Of a DNA stretch of 64,000 nucleotides, positions 47,789 through 59,990 are shown piece by piece (the stretch's first letter is position 1; each line of letters opens with the position of its first letter). A program made the translations under genes and the position numbers. A model generated the notes under the pieces. That model had not been told where the DNA came from. It did not search any database and worked only from the letters and a program-made list of their open reading frames with translations. The stretch comes from Hyphodiscus hymeniophilus (Eukaryota; Ascomycota; Leotiomycetes; Helotiales; Hyphodiscaceae): the NCBI GenBank assembly GCA_016508695.1, contig VNKQ01000007.1:1860001-1924000 (forward strand), written 5' to 3'.

Positions 47789-48429
47789 GAGAAAGTGTGT
47801 TTAGTATGAACAGTGTTGTAAGCAAGAGTGCAAGGCTCGCGAATTAGTTGATGAAGATTCCGGGTGCGGACCTCGAATGCGAGAGTCCCGAATGAGTCCA
47901 GAGCCGCAACCTGAGGTCAGGCGCTCTTTAAGTGATGAGCCAAGGCTTGTTGGAGGATACTTCTGTGGGATCCTGGGAGGGGAGCAGGTGCAGAAGTATT
48001 TGAATTGGTGTACTGTTGTATTTGCCTTGTTGCTAGGCAGAAAGCTCCCTTGATTGGAGAGCGAAGCACCACCACGCCACGAAGGGTTCGTGGCCCAATT
48101 GCAAGGCCGGCTGCGTTACACTGCGCCATGTACACACCATCCTCACCGAACTCTTCTGAATCAGAGTCTGGTAGAGCGATTCCAAGGAGCATCATGATAG
48201 GTTCGCTCAGCCTCGCGTGCATATTTACCTGCTTCTGGCAGACTCCAGCCTTCAACTTTTGTCTGCCTTGTCCCAGATCGAGCGACCGACAGTCCAACAG
48301 GGCGTTATCTGTCCAAAAGATCGCTTCCTATGAGTTTGCCATGCCCACGCCGGGAGCCATTTCACGTTTGTGACTTTCCTCCTACTCTTTCACATCGCAG
48401 CCTCGTCTCTCGAACTGCAATCTTCCGCC
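47789..48429. other. Divergent promoter region
   Basis: A 640-nt shared upstream region for the coiled-coil protein (minus) and the HSPA12-like ATPase (plus). Overlapping ~120-codon frames on both strands (47917-48373) cannot both be real, and neither has a motif. Confidence 0.5.
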
Positions 48430-50520
48430 ATGTCTAGTGAATGGAATAACGATGAAACTTATCTCACAGTCGGAATAGACTTTGGCACTACGTAAGTGTC
48501 TGCCACTGTACATATATCATTGTCAGATGGCAATGCGGTATCCGCTTGTATCGCTGACGTTCATCCAGATTCTCCGGAATCGCATGGGCGCTCTCCACTA
48601 AGCCAAAAGGTCGGTCTTGCGGATCCCGGTAGAGATCAGGATAAGTACTGATTCATCTAGCAGATGTCGATATAATTACCGGTTGGGAATCTGAAATTGA
48701 TCACAACGATGGGGAAGCCAAGGTTCCTACTCGGATTTCTTACTCACAATATGGAAATGTCTGCTCGTGGGGTTTCGATCACGATGCTCAAGATCATCAA
48801 CTTTCCTGGTTTAAAATCCTTCTGTGCGAAGAAGCTAGAAGACGAGCCGCGTCTCGGCTCTCGTTCCTCAATGAGTTGGAGGCGAAGATGCTGTCGCTAG
48901 GCAAGGAGCCCGTTGACGTGGCTGCCGATTACCTCCACCGTCTCTGGAGTCACGCAAGTGCTTTATTCAAAACCAGGTTTGGGGAGGTTTTTTTCGAGAA
49001 TGTCCAGATCAAGTTCGTCTTGACCGTCCCGGCGATCTGGGACCATCGAGCACAGGAATTGACGAAAGAGGCGGCTGTCAAGGCCGGCATGATGAGTCGA
49101 GGCAATATGAAGCTTGAGTTGGTCTCTGAACCAGAAGCGGCTGCGAGATTCGTCTTCAACGACCACTTATCGCTGAACGTCGGAGATGCTTTCGTCGTTT
49201 GTGATGCCGGGGGTGGAACGATCGACTTGATATCCTATCAGGTCGAAGAGCTCAAACCTCTCCGACTCAAGATGTGCTGCGAAGCGACGGGTGATCTCTT
49301 CGGTGCTGTCTTTCTAGACACCGCATTTGAGCGGACAGTCAAATCGAACATTGGGGCCGAGGCTTTCAACGCTCTGTCTACCCGCAACAAGAAGAAAATG
49401 ATGGGGGATTGGGAGCATGGCCTAAAGAGAACTTTCAAGCATGGCCAACGCCCGGACCGCGACTGGGTCGTTGACATACCCGGATATCCTGGGAGACCAC
49501 TGAGCCCACCTCCTCCTCCATACTCGCCGACTTCGTCCTTATCGTCCTCCCCCAGAAGCCCCACTAATCGACTGTCTTTGTTGACACCGCAGACGACGGG
49601 ATCAACAATCCGGAGCATGAGAGATCTCAGCCTGGCTGGTCGACGGGTCAGCACAAATGGTGGCGAACGTGGCGAGCCCGGTGTTACCACTTTCAAGACC
49701 ACAGATCTGGAGGGCATATTTGGAGAAGTTTGCCCACGAGTTGTTCGGCTGGTACGAGAGCAGATCGAATCACTCGAGGACACTACATCTCTCGCCCCAA
49801 AAGCCATCTTCCTCGTCGGCGGTTTTGGCGCAAACAAATACCTGAGAGGAGAGCTCGCTGAATCGTTCCCCAATGTTGAAGTCCAACAACCTAGAGATGC
49901 GTGGGTCTTATGATAACCCAACCCCACTCACCATCACTGACTAGAATTTCAGGTGGAGCGCCATTTGTAGGGGTGCCGTTCTCAAAGGCATGAATGATGC
50001 AACTGTGATCAACCACATATCCAAGTACCACTATGGCCTCCGATACGAGGAGAATTTTGACGCCAGGAAACACAACGAATCCGACAAAGTATGGAGCATG
50101 GTCGAGTGCCGCTGGAAAGCCGCCAATCAACTACGCTGGTACATCTCGCGGGGAGCCAACATCAACAAGGCGGATCCGGTAGTCCACAACTGGTACCGCA
50201 ACATCACAGATGAAGAGCAACTCGAAGACGTGAGCATCATGATCCGGTACTGCACCGCGGAGAGCGCACCCAAGACGGCGAATGCCGATGTGAGGAATCT
50301 GTGCAGGCTTACCGCACATTTCAGCCCTGAGACTTATTATGAGCTGCCGGAGATGACGAACTCCAATGGTTTGAAATATCGCAGGTTGAGCTATTCGGTT
50401 GAGATGAAAGTCTCGTCCTCGGGGCTGGATTGGATGCTTCACTACGAAGGGCAGGAAAAAGGGAGAGCGACAATAGCAACGGACTATACGGGAAATAACC
50501 CGGGGACCGAGTACGACTGA
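48430..50520 (+). CDS. Hsp70/actin-fold ATPase, HSPA12-like
   Basis: Four exons: 48430-48491, 48569-48609, 48664-49900 and 49953-50520; introns are 77, 54 and 52 nt; the product is 635 aa. The ATPase fold is clear: phosphate-1 VGIDFGTT at 14-21, IAWALS after the first joint, VLTVPAIWDHRAQ, SEPEAAARFVF, phosphate-2 CDAGGGTIDLI, and adenosine motif FLVGGFGANKYLR. The normal Hsp70 substrate-binding domain and EEVD end are absent, as in HSPA12A/B-type proteins. A Ser/Pro-rich insert (PLSPPPPPYSPTSSLSSSPR) interrupts the ATPase domain about halfway. Fungi often have many such divergent paralogues; their clients are unknown, and some are linked to heterokaryon or stress biology by association only. 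The third exon has a TAG-CAG (NAGNAG) acceptor at 48660-48663 that would add or drop one Ala. Confidence 0.93.
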
Positions 50521-50939
50521 ATGTTTTGGTATGAATGAATTGCCACGGCTGTATTGTGACCTATCATATTCTTGCCAAATTTAAATGGAGGCTTGACTTT
50601 TGTTTCTAGTCCGTTGCAAATTATAATCTCAACGGCCACTTCGTGAATCCGGGCGATATGTAAGTCGTCGAGTAGGGAATAATACAGACGTTTTACTTAA
50701 TTGGAAAACGACATTTGTAGATGGCACAGACCGCTTTCAGCTGCTACTGTGATTTGGATGCTACAAGCAATTGAAGCAAGTAAGCAGGTGCTGCAAGGCT
50801 GAGAACCGGGGATTTCAGGGGTCGATTTATCAACACATGATGGCGCTAGTGGAAAGCTTCCAAGAGAGCCTTTGTTGTTTGGAACAGCTGGTTACGAAGT
50901 GTTATCTTGACAAACCCTCCGACCTGTTGCGACATTTAA
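50521..50939. other. Intergenic region, nothing recognised
   Basis: About 420 nt between two co-oriented genes, holding the terminator of the Hsp70-like gene and the promoter of the cyclin gene. No specific element is recognised. Confidence 0.5.
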
Positions 50940-52536
50940 ATGACCACCATTGATCGGTACCAACTGACTTCAGATGTGGCAACACTCAGTCAACGATCCC
51001 ATTCCCTTTCCACCACCATAACCAATACGACCGTCATTCCACCACCAGCACCTTCACCACCGTCATATCGAAGCTCTCCGCCTCGCAAACTCAAAGTTAA
51101 GCCAAACGGTATTCCGCCGCTCAAAATGGCATCAGAAGAGACAAGTCAGTGGTACTTCGCAGATGCTGAATTGGCTGCCACGCCTTCAGTCGCAGATGGT
51201 ATCCCGATTCTTGAAGAGAAGACGCGCAGAGCAAAGGCAGTCAGCTTCATCACACAGGCCGGAATTTTGCTCAAGCTTCCCCAGTTGACGTTGGCAACGG
51301 CCAGTGTCTTTCTCCATCGATTTTTCATGCGCCAGAGTATGGTCACTGAGAAAGGCGGGGTGCATCACTACGTATGTTTATCGCATCTCTTTACCATACC
51401 TTCTTACCAATATTCAGAAGCTCCCTCACTCAAGGTCCCAAAAAGATCTCAAATCCCAGCGTCAGAACAAGCTGCTAATATCTGGATCTTTGGAACAGAA
51501 TATAGCCGCGACGGCCCTCTTTCTCGCGACCAAAACCGAAGAAAACTGCCGGAAAACGAAAGAAATCGTTATCGCAGTAGCCAAAGTTGCACAGAAGAAT
51601 GCCTCTCTTATAATAGACGAGCAATCAAAGGAATATTGGCGCTGGCGCGACAATATCCTCCTCTACGAAGAGCTCATGCTCGAAATACTTACCTTCGACG
51701 TGGTCCTCCAATCGCCCTACAACTTCCTGTACAACTACCTACAAAAATTGCAAGTTGAGGACAATAAGCCGCTGAGGAACGTAGCGTGGGCATTCTTGAA
51801 TGATAGCTGCCTAACGATGCTCTGTCTGGTGATGCCTCCGAAGGATATTGCCGCGGGAGCGATCTATTTCGCAGCGAAGGGTACCCAGGCTCTAATTCCG
51901 GATGACGAGAACGGGACGCCATGGTGGGAACAGATCGGAGGGAAGCCAGACTTGATTAACAAGGCCGTTGGGGTTATGCACGAGTTCTACACCGAAAACC
52001 CGCTCAAGAGGACCGATAACCCGTACGAGCAGTCGCCAGCATCCGGTAATGAAGAGGATCTGGAGAGGACGCGAGGGAGGGGTTATAGTAATGCACAGAC
52101 ACCAAGGGAAGATGGGGCGGGGTCACAACGTTCGCAGAATGGCAATGTCGTGCATGATCAAACTCCAATTATAAATGGCAATGGTACTGCAGAACACGTC
52201 TCGCAAATAATGGACACCGACAAACCAGTCTCTCCATCTCAAGCAACATCGTCCCAAATACCAGCAACCACACCTCAGCAACCTACCGACCAGTCTGGCT
52301 CCTCGGACGCAGCGCTTAAAGACGCAGCAAATGATCCGGCGACACACGAAAAGACTGAATATATCAATGGTGAGGCGCTGCTTACCAACCAAATAAGACA
52401 TAAAGATGGTTCAAAGCGGAAGGAGATTGACAGTGCAGAGGAGCCGGCAGCGAAACGCTCAAGGGAAGACTCTGGAGGAGAATCGGCGCCTATGGCTATG
52501 TCGGAAGCCAGCGAAGAAGGAGAATTGGAGGAATAA
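50940..52536 (+). CDS. Cyclin K/T-type (Pch1/P-TEFb-like) cyclin
   Basis: Two exons, 50940-51371 and 51499-52536, with a 127-nt intron; the product is 489 aa. The alternative acceptor at 51417 is in frame and would add 27 residues between HHY and NIAATALFL, breaking the cyclin box, so the longer intron is preferred. The cyclin box is evident: QWYFADAELAATPS, LTLATASVFLHRFFMRQS, IAATALFLATKTEEN, then LYEELMLEILTFDV and YNFLYNYLQKL. WYF...TPS at the start is the hallmark of transcriptional cyclins T/K, which activate Cdk9 or Cdk12/Ctk1-type kinases to phosphorylate RNA polymerase II CTD and elongation factors. The C-terminal ~190 residues are polar, with a Lys/Arg patch (KRKEIDSAEEPAAKRSRED) likely for nuclear import. 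Start choice: ATG at 50940 or Met63 (51126, MASEETSQ). Confidence 0.9.
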
Positions 52537-53309
52537 TTTGTGCAATTAGCACTTCATTGAGGGTTGAGGAGATTATAGCTTGGTTTCAGCGAGGCGTTTG
52601 GGTCGGCATTTTAGGATGACACCTGGTGATGGTACGAAGGAAGGGCATGGCGTTAAGAACTTCGGCTCTGGTGCCGCGTGTACAAATATAGTATGGATCT
52701 ACGCGTGGCTGGATGGATTTCCTGCTGAGGTCCAAGGCCAGAACTTATTAGTTGTTGGAGGATAAGACAGGTAGAATATTGATCCTTCTTTCCTGCCTGC
52801 TATACTTTCGCATTGAAGCAATGCACATTCTAGCACTGGTCGGTCTTCAGGACCATGCTGCAATCTCAAGTGATACGCTTGGATGCTTACTATGCTGAGG
52901 AAGCTATGCCATGGGTTTGTTGAAATTATAATTTTTGTGTCTACCTATGTTATAGGCCTCCATGGCACTCTCTGTACAAAGTGCGTACCAATCCTCCACT
53001 TTCTTATTGCATCCCATTCATATCTTGCTCTCATCAGGCCTCTCTGATTCCATAAATCCAAGCACTGGGTCTGAATGAAGACACCATCATCAAACATCCA
53101 TCACCATAAAGGAAAGAATAAATAAAACAACACGAACAAAGTAATCAAACCATTCGCCGGTAAAATCAGGTCATATCCAGGTCATCCGTCGTGTTATGTG
53201 TGCAGAGACAGTATTTCCTGTGTGTCTGTGTCGTTGTTGACCTGTCCCTCATCGTACCATTCTCTTGCAATCAGGCAGACAATGGAGACTCCATCGGAAC
53301 TGAATCAAC
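52537..53309. other. Convergent intergenic region
   Basis: Lies between the 3' ends of the cyclin gene and the secreted unknown. No motif-bearing frame or repeat is recognised. Confidence 0.5.
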
Positions 53310-54300
53310 TTACTTAATCCAGATCTTATGGTGACTCCTGCCAAGACCCACATTACCATCGAGATTTTGTCCTACACCGGGAACAGAAGAGCAGTCGACG
53401 TGGATGTCTGCCTTATCTTCGTCCATGAGCACAAACTTTTCTAGGAGTGTAGAAACATCAGAGAGTCCAATCTTGAGCGTGCCTTCGCATGCATAATCGC
53501 GAGGAGTCTTGTAAAGGAGTGTGGTGTAAAAGGTGGCTCGGTATTCGAAGTGAGTTGCCTTGTTGAGTAGAGCCTTGTCAATGTGGAGAAACGTGTAGAC
53601 GCCTGGAAGGACGTCCTTTTTCTCAATGAGGTATCTGAAGACTGATTTGTTAGTGTCTGTCAATTTATTGGGACAGAGGTGGCTTACTGGCGCGCAGATT
53701 CTTCTTCTCCTCAAGTTTGTTATCGCAAACAATATTGGCGGTGTGCTGGTACCGCACGGGCTGGGGCTCCTTGGCCAAGGAAGCATCGCTCTGCTTAGAA
53801 GAAGTAGCTCGCAGGATCTCCCCCTCGAGAACATCCAGCTCCCGTAGCGTTTGAGACAAGAAGAGATCCATGTCATCAGTCTCCTTGACCATGTGGGCTA
53901 AGATCTTGGTGATACTATCCAAGCGATTCGCAATATCCTGTTTCAGGTCTCCACCGTTGACCTTCAAATATTTGGATATGTCGTGCAAGAAGGTTGGCAT
54001 ATTACCTTTCTTGAGATTGGGGAGCTGGTGCTTGAATTTGGATAACTCCACAGTAGACTCATCGAAAGATGAGGAGATGTCCGCAACAATCAGAGACACA
54101 GCCTCGAAATCGGCATCCATGATGGTTTTATGCTCGATCATGCGGCTGGTGAGCTTGGTGTTCAAGGTTGATAGCTTGGTGGAGAGATCATTGCTGGATT
54201 GCGAGAGAGGGTTTGGAAGGCTTGTGATGCCAAAGGTTTGACCAGCGAGAAGTGCGAGCAACAAGGTTGCAATCACTCGGCAAAGAGTGTTGAAATGCAT
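53310..54300 (-). CDS. Secreted helical protein of unknown function, 314 aa
   Basis: Two exons, 54300-53688 and 53641-53310, with a 46-nt intron (GTAAGC/AATCAG), joining NLRA to IFRYLIEKKDVLPG. The start MHFNTLCRVIATLLLALLAG, cleaved probably after GQTFG, is a standard secretion signal. The mature protein has helical segments (LSTKLSTLNTKLTSRMIEHK; ISKYLKVNGGDLKQDIANRL; LFLSQTLRELDVLEGEILRA). Three Cys are visible in the C-terminal part (IVCDNK, YACEG, VDCSSV). No enzyme motif is found. A TATAAA on the minus strand lies about 170 nt upstream of the start. It could be a cell-surface or effector-like protein, but its function cannot be read from sequence. Confidence 0.75.
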
Positions 54301-56389
54301 ATTGTCGATTCGATGGTTTACAGGGCGTCGTGACTTTTCCTGAGGCCAGGTAGTACGAGAGGAGAAGAACATAGCTCGTGCAAACATGTCGAGGTTGAGC
54401 TTCGGTTCGATTAGGAAAGTGATGTAGAGTGTGCAAGTTGGAGACCGGAGTTGCAGAGGCGAAGGTGTTTTATAGAATCGACGTGATCTAATTGTACTTT
54501 GCTTGGCTGTGTGAATTAGCGTCCGTGATATAAAAGTGAGAGCGTTTCAGACGTAATTTTTCTTACCAGACGCGTGCACTAATGTACAATTCTATGTGAC
54601 ACAGAGGAGGTTGGTTCAGCTTGCTATATTCTTAGAATTTTGTTTGCATATGGGTTCTTTGTTGATGTCTTTGGGATACTAGCGTATCGCTGTGTTGTCA
54701 AGTTTATGAGAGGAGTTACTGGGCTGAGAGAGCTTCACTGCGTCAAATGGCAGCTTGGAGGCTCATGATAACAAAGACAATTAGGAGGTGAGAAGATTTT
54801 TATTGTCAGCACCTTTAGAGACATTTCCATACATGTCCTGTCATCGAGCGTCTTCTTCTCAGTTCTGAACTTTTCAACCGTGAAACTAGGCTAAAATACT
54901 GTGCTTCATCTCAAGTGTCTTTGAACACAGAAAGGAAGGGCGCTTTCATTTTTTTAATATTTAATACAACGACATATACGGAAAGATAGATTGCTGCCAC
55001 TTTTTCGCATCAATTGAATCGTGTAAACGGAAAAAATCACTTTAATTCCAAAGACAAGTACTCGTCTGGCTTCGCTTCCACATAAAAAAGAAAGTCCTTG
55101 GCACACAGTGGTTCGCTTTGACCTGGAGCAAAGTTTTCATGGATTTGCATAGACTGAACTGAACTCATGGACTTTTGCAAATACAATGAAAGAGCCAAGG
55201 GGAACAGATTTCCTCATATGAGGCCGAGTCTGTGAAAGATACGATTCAACGTAGTGACGACGCTTGTTTACGTTCTTAAAGTAGATTCTCATTGGGCAGG
55301 ATTGTAAGTATCCCAAAGTTCCCCATGGTGCTTTGACTCTGATAGATACTTCTTTCCAGAAGGTAGTGGGTATCGTCTGATTCCCCGGTGTACATAATTC
55401 ATGTGCGTGAGGACCTGACTAGAGATTCTCAGCGCTTTCGTCCGATTTCAGGAAGATCATCATGTTCATGTAGGTCAAAACCTTCCCCAGAAAATCAATG
55501 ATCAGTAGTACCATGTTGGTGCTCGCGTGAATATTGATTCCATGCTCAACTGTCCAACTCTTCCTGCTCCAGCTGCAACTTGCCAAAGGCGCCAGCCTCA
55601 TCACGTGATAGATGTCTCAGCCTCGTAGTTTTCGGTTTCCAGCTGAATCCAGAAGCTGGCACTTTCCCGAAACACATTCTTTTGTTTGCGATTTCTGCGG
55701 CAACTCTATCGGAAGGATCTTGAAGTTTTGCAAACAACCGAGGAGCGTTTCGTATGATTCAACATCATCATGAGATCCTACGCTCCGAATAAGTAGCTTG
55801 ATCGAGCTCCTGACGCCAATGCTGCAACCCCTCATGAGCTGAGACACTCCATACCCTTGCTGCAAACAAGGTGGAAATCCCAGAGCCAGGGGAAGCGAGG
55901 CAGATCAAGCTGGGTTGACAAATGCAGAACCTCGTGGCGGCACCAGGCGGCATTTGGCACCACCGTATTGGGCGAATGTAGCCAACAGATTCCGGAGCGG
56001 AGACAGGCGGCTGAGAGTCTGATGAGTATTGGACAAACCGAGAGGCTTTCTTCATAGTGAGCCGCAGTCGGGAGATGTGTGTTTGAATCGGCTTGTCGCT
56101 GAAGGCATTCGGACCAAGGATATTGGACGGCATTCTGAAGGCTGAGGAGGTGGGATATGTGCGGCACACAGCAGCATGCAGTCTTTGTCGTCTCGCAGTC
56201 TGCAGGAAGGGTCTGAAGGATCGATGATGTGTTGGAGCGATTCCTGGAATCTGAACAGGAGAGCCTTGCTGCTGGTCAATATAAGATCGAAGAGACCACC
56301 AGGTCCACCCTTACATGACAGATCTGAGCTTATTCAAAGGAAACGCATACTTCCTTCCGTACACGCGCGAGCCGCAGCAAGGAAGCATC
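54301..56389. other. 2.1-kb intergenic region with possible decayed coding DNA
   Basis: From 55419 to 56280 the minus strand has protein-like blocks in all three phases (e.g. HEGLQHWRQELDQATYSERR, DDVESYETLLGCLQ, FAKLQDPSDRVAAEIANK) broken by stops and frame changes. I could not assign them to a family or rebuild exons. The left part, 54480-55400, is AT-rich with no frames. Confidence 0.4.
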
Positions 56390-59300
56390 ATGTCTGGATA
56401 CGGCTATCGACTTCGAAGAGACTTTCTCTCACCTCTAAACGCCCTCGATAGTGTCCAGGAAGACGCAAGCATGCTAAACAACGAGTCAGCTAGGTGAGCG
56501 AGGTCCTTTTTCTATCCATGTGTTTATATCTTCTAAACATCTTGCTGGCTTCTTCTCCTATCTCTCGGGTTTGACACCCACCAAAATCACGGCTCACGAA
56601 ATGTTCCGCCGCTATGTTACTGTTCCTTGCTACCTCCCTATTTCGAGCCATAGCGGGTATCCAGCCTTGCGCTGGGGGCGCATCTACCCACAATTTTTGA
56701 TTGAAGATCGCCCTAGCAGCCTCTCTAGGGGTCTCCACCTTAATCTCAATTGCACCTGCATGCGCCAACGCTGCTCGAAGCAGAACGCGCCAGGGGGGAT
56801 TCTATGCGGGATGTGAGCGTTCATGACTTCTTCAGGAACTTCTAGCTCTGTTTCCTTGCTAGATGCGACACCATTTTAAGATAGGGATTGGCAGCTTGGC
56901 CCAAGGCTGACGCAATGAGGGCGACTTTACAGACTTCCTAATACTCCTGAATCCATCTCCCAGACACCCTCTACCCTCGAAAGGTCAACAATATCGCGAG
57001 ATCTGTTGTCGGCGGATGCGTTGGAGCAGCAATCCGGTGACTGGGGACTTCATACGCAGGTCAAGAAAGTCCGGAGATTCAGCGATCAAGACCTAAAGAC
57101 CAGGTCAGCCCGCGCCAGTGTGGTTACAATCCAGAGCCACCGGTCCACCACCTCTTATCCATTCTATTCTCCTTCCCAGGCATCGAATCTGTCCTATCTT
57201 TCGTCACCGCGGTTCCTTCCGTCAGGAATCAGGGCTGGGATGGATCCTCCTAGATTACAGGCGCGGCCGGTGTCTTCTACGAGCTCACGATCCAGCTTCG
57301 ATTCACGGCATAGGAGTCCATTGAGCATCAGTTCGTCCATGAACTACGAATCGAGTCGATCGAGCGTTGATTCCTCGTACTCTGCGAATGCGAAACTCGA
57401 GTTCCTAGCTACACAAGCCCCCGCATACCAAGAGTCTCCTGAAAATGGTAGACGGCCTTTCGTGGAATCCATTGCGCCTGCATACTCTCGATATGGAGCA
57501 GGAGCACGAGGGAGGCACCAAAGTCAGACGACTTTGATAACACCACAGAGGATCTCGAGAGGTCCTACGAGTCCGACAAGTCCAACATCGTTTGGAATGA
57601 AGTTTACACCTAGAACGCCAGGTGAAATGTTCAAGAAATTGCCCCAGGAAATACTGTTGGTCATATTAGGGGAGCTGAAAAAATCGCATCTTGAAGTCGG
57701 CAGTCTGAGCTGTTCGACATGCTGGATGCGAGACGTAACGAATCTGGGAATCAGCTGCAGGAAGTGGTGGGGAGCTGCAAGAATAGCGTTGTATGAGGAT
57801 ATACAACTCAATGGAACGGACTCAGCACAACACATGAAGAAAAAATTCAAGGTCAAATATGGAACAAGGCTAAAGCTTCTGCGGCGGACTTTGACCACTC
57901 GTCCGGATGTTGCCCAACTTGTCAAGTGTTTGAAAGTTCCGGCTATGCCAAATGGGATGAAGACGAAGAAAGAGCAAGAGGAATATGTCGATCTGGCAGC
58001 GTCCTTGATAATGGCATGCCCAAACCTGGAACAATTCCCTAGCTTTTATCCTGCTTACGATCACGAGTTCTCTCGAATTGTACATGCCCTATCAACTAGA
58101 AACAAGCTCACCGAAAGAGTCTGGATTATAAATCCAAGCCCTTTCCAACGGCAGAGGCGCTATGCATTTGATAAGGATTCTGACTCCCTCACTCCGATAT
58201 TAGCGCCTGGTCTTCTTCTTCCGGAACAATGCATCGAAATTCTCAATTACCATATGAGATGGCCTAATCTGAAGACCTTGTTTCTGCACTGCAATCCTGG
58301 TGGAACAATTGACTCCTTACTCTTCACCGACATCTTCAATTCTTTACCAGCTCTCGAGCATTTACACGTTTCCTCGTTCCCTGCTCCATCTTTTAACGAT
58401 TCAACGCTCACATCGTTGCCGCCTCTACGATCATTACGACTTGATAATCTCCCAGGCATCACAGCCACTGGACTTTCGCATTATGCTGCGGCTACCTGCT
58501 CGGATGTACTGACACATCTGTCACTGATATCCGTCCCACTTCTTTCGTTACCTGTTCTGGCTCGTTTGTTCTCCCATCTTGTCTCTTTGACACACTTTAC
58601 GATCTCTCAAGCAGCATCTCCTGCGCTTCCGATCGGGGTCGACATCTTTCTGCATCCATATTTAGCATCAAGAACGCTGCAACATCTCCACTGGGAATTC
58701 ACCAACCCTGACGATGACAATGCAACTGACATCCTTGGAAAGTCCATCGCCTTCAATGGTTTTCCAGCTCTCCGAAATATTCGTGCACCCACGGATTTCG
58801 ACGGTACCCTCCAGAAGCTGTGCAAACCGAGATACAAGATCGAGTTACCGGGAGACCGTTATAGGAATATGGGCCCAGCAAGCTCCTATAATGGTCTTCC
58901 ACATTCACAAAGCTTTCCCAGCATGCCTCCATCCCCGGCACGCTCTGCATTCTCCCTCGGCCACGGCCCACAAGGCTCCATCAGCTCCAGCTTCGTCAAG
59001 TCGCCGACTCGCTCAACCTTCTCTCTCACCATGGACCATTCACACTCACACAATCTTTACGACGATGACGAAACCCGCTCGGCGAGCATGTCTCTCGTGA
59101 CAGCTCGCCGCATGGCACAGAATCGAATCGATACTGCGTGCAAACAACCGGAATTCGACATTATAGTCTGGGACGATTGTGGGAAACCCGCCGAACGGTT
59201 CGCTGTTGGTGGCTTCATCGGAGATATCAATAGCAAGATATTCTACAACCTGACTCCGGATATTGATGGGATGGACGAGTCAGTCGTCACTATTGACGGA

Positions 59301-59477
59301 ATCGGGGGCTTGCTTGATGCCGGTGAGGAAATGAACCCCAGGGATGGGTGCACGGGGAGTTGGAACTTGAGAATGGCAACGCAAGGCAAGAACGGGCGTA
59401 CTGGAGGTGGAAAGGAGAAGTGGTGGCATACGGAAAGAGGGCGATGGAGGGAGGTCCCACTGGGGAAGTTCTTCTAG
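56390..59477 (+). CDS. F-box/leucine-rich-repeat-like protein, 882 aa
   Basis: A large exon 56933-59477 joins in frame to an inferred first exon 56390-56493 (MSGYGYRLRRDFLSPLNALD...). The 439-nt intron, GTGAGC/TTTACAG, is unusually long for this window, so the first exon is the weakest part. Residues ~1-260 are Ser/Arg/Pro-rich with many SP sites. An F-box-like helix set follows (MFKKLPQEILLVILGELKKS...NLGISCRKWWGAARIALYEDI). The middle shows LRR-like strands (LKTLFLHCNP, LEHLHVSSFP, LRSLRLDNLPGI, LTHLSLISVP). The C-terminus has another Ser-rich part and ends GRWREVPLGKFF. Family knowledge: F-box proteins tether Skp1-cullin E3 ligase to substrates; here the target is unknown. The last ~27 nt and the 3' flank are duplicated in tandem (see repeat at 59451). 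Confidence 0.82.
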
Positions 59478-59668
59478 GGTTATCGAGTGAGGGATGGGCA
59501 AGCACTGTGGATATGTGCTACATACTAATTGATATTGTAATTCATGGATGAAATTTACTGAAGTCCTACCGAGGAAGTTCTTTTAGGGGGATTGGGTGAT
59601 GGACGGGCAAGAATTGTGGATAGATGCTACATACTAATAGTAGTCATGGTTAATTGATGAAATCTCCT
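59451..59668 (+). repeat. 109-bp tandem duplication spanning a stop codon and 3' flank
   Basis: The segment starting at 59451 (gaggtcccactggggaagt) repeats from 59560 (gaagtcctaccgaggaagt) with period about 109. Copies share GAAGTTCTTYTAGG, GGGCAAG...TGTGGATA and TGCTACATACTAAT. Copy one contains the true stop codon of the F-box gene; copy two repeats it outside the gene. Many differences between copies are transitions. Confidence 0.85.
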
Positions 59669-59990
59669 GACTTATACGTGATATATGGCAGACAGAGCCA
59701 ACAAAAGCTGGAAATCCCATAAATCCGGCCGTGATTATTTTTCTACTTTGCCACTACATTTGTTTTGAATAACTGTCGCAGGTGCTTTGGGGATTCCCAT
59801 TCATTGCAATTACTTGGGCCTGTAGTCCGTCCTCGGCCATTCGTCCCTGCCATCCTTCCTGATTGTTACAACATCTCACCAGGAGAGTCTCTTCGAAGCG
59901 TCAATTTCCCTGCGAGCGTGTGACTTTCATTGAAGGAACCTCTGCCAAATCCATGCTTGTCGCAGTTCCATAACCCGGAAGGCAGTGAAT
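59669..59990. other. Convergent intergenic region
   Basis: About 320 nt between the duplication and the 3' end of the P450 gene; nothing specific is recognised. Confidence 0.5.

Noticed and set aside
47917..48373. Overlapping ~120-codon frames on both strands
   Set aside because: Mutually exclusive, no motifs, and located in a divergent promoter.
56490..56816. Frames on both strands inside the inferred long intron of the F-box gene
   Set aside because: No family signal; kept as intron because the flanking exons join in frame. An extra exon is not excluded.
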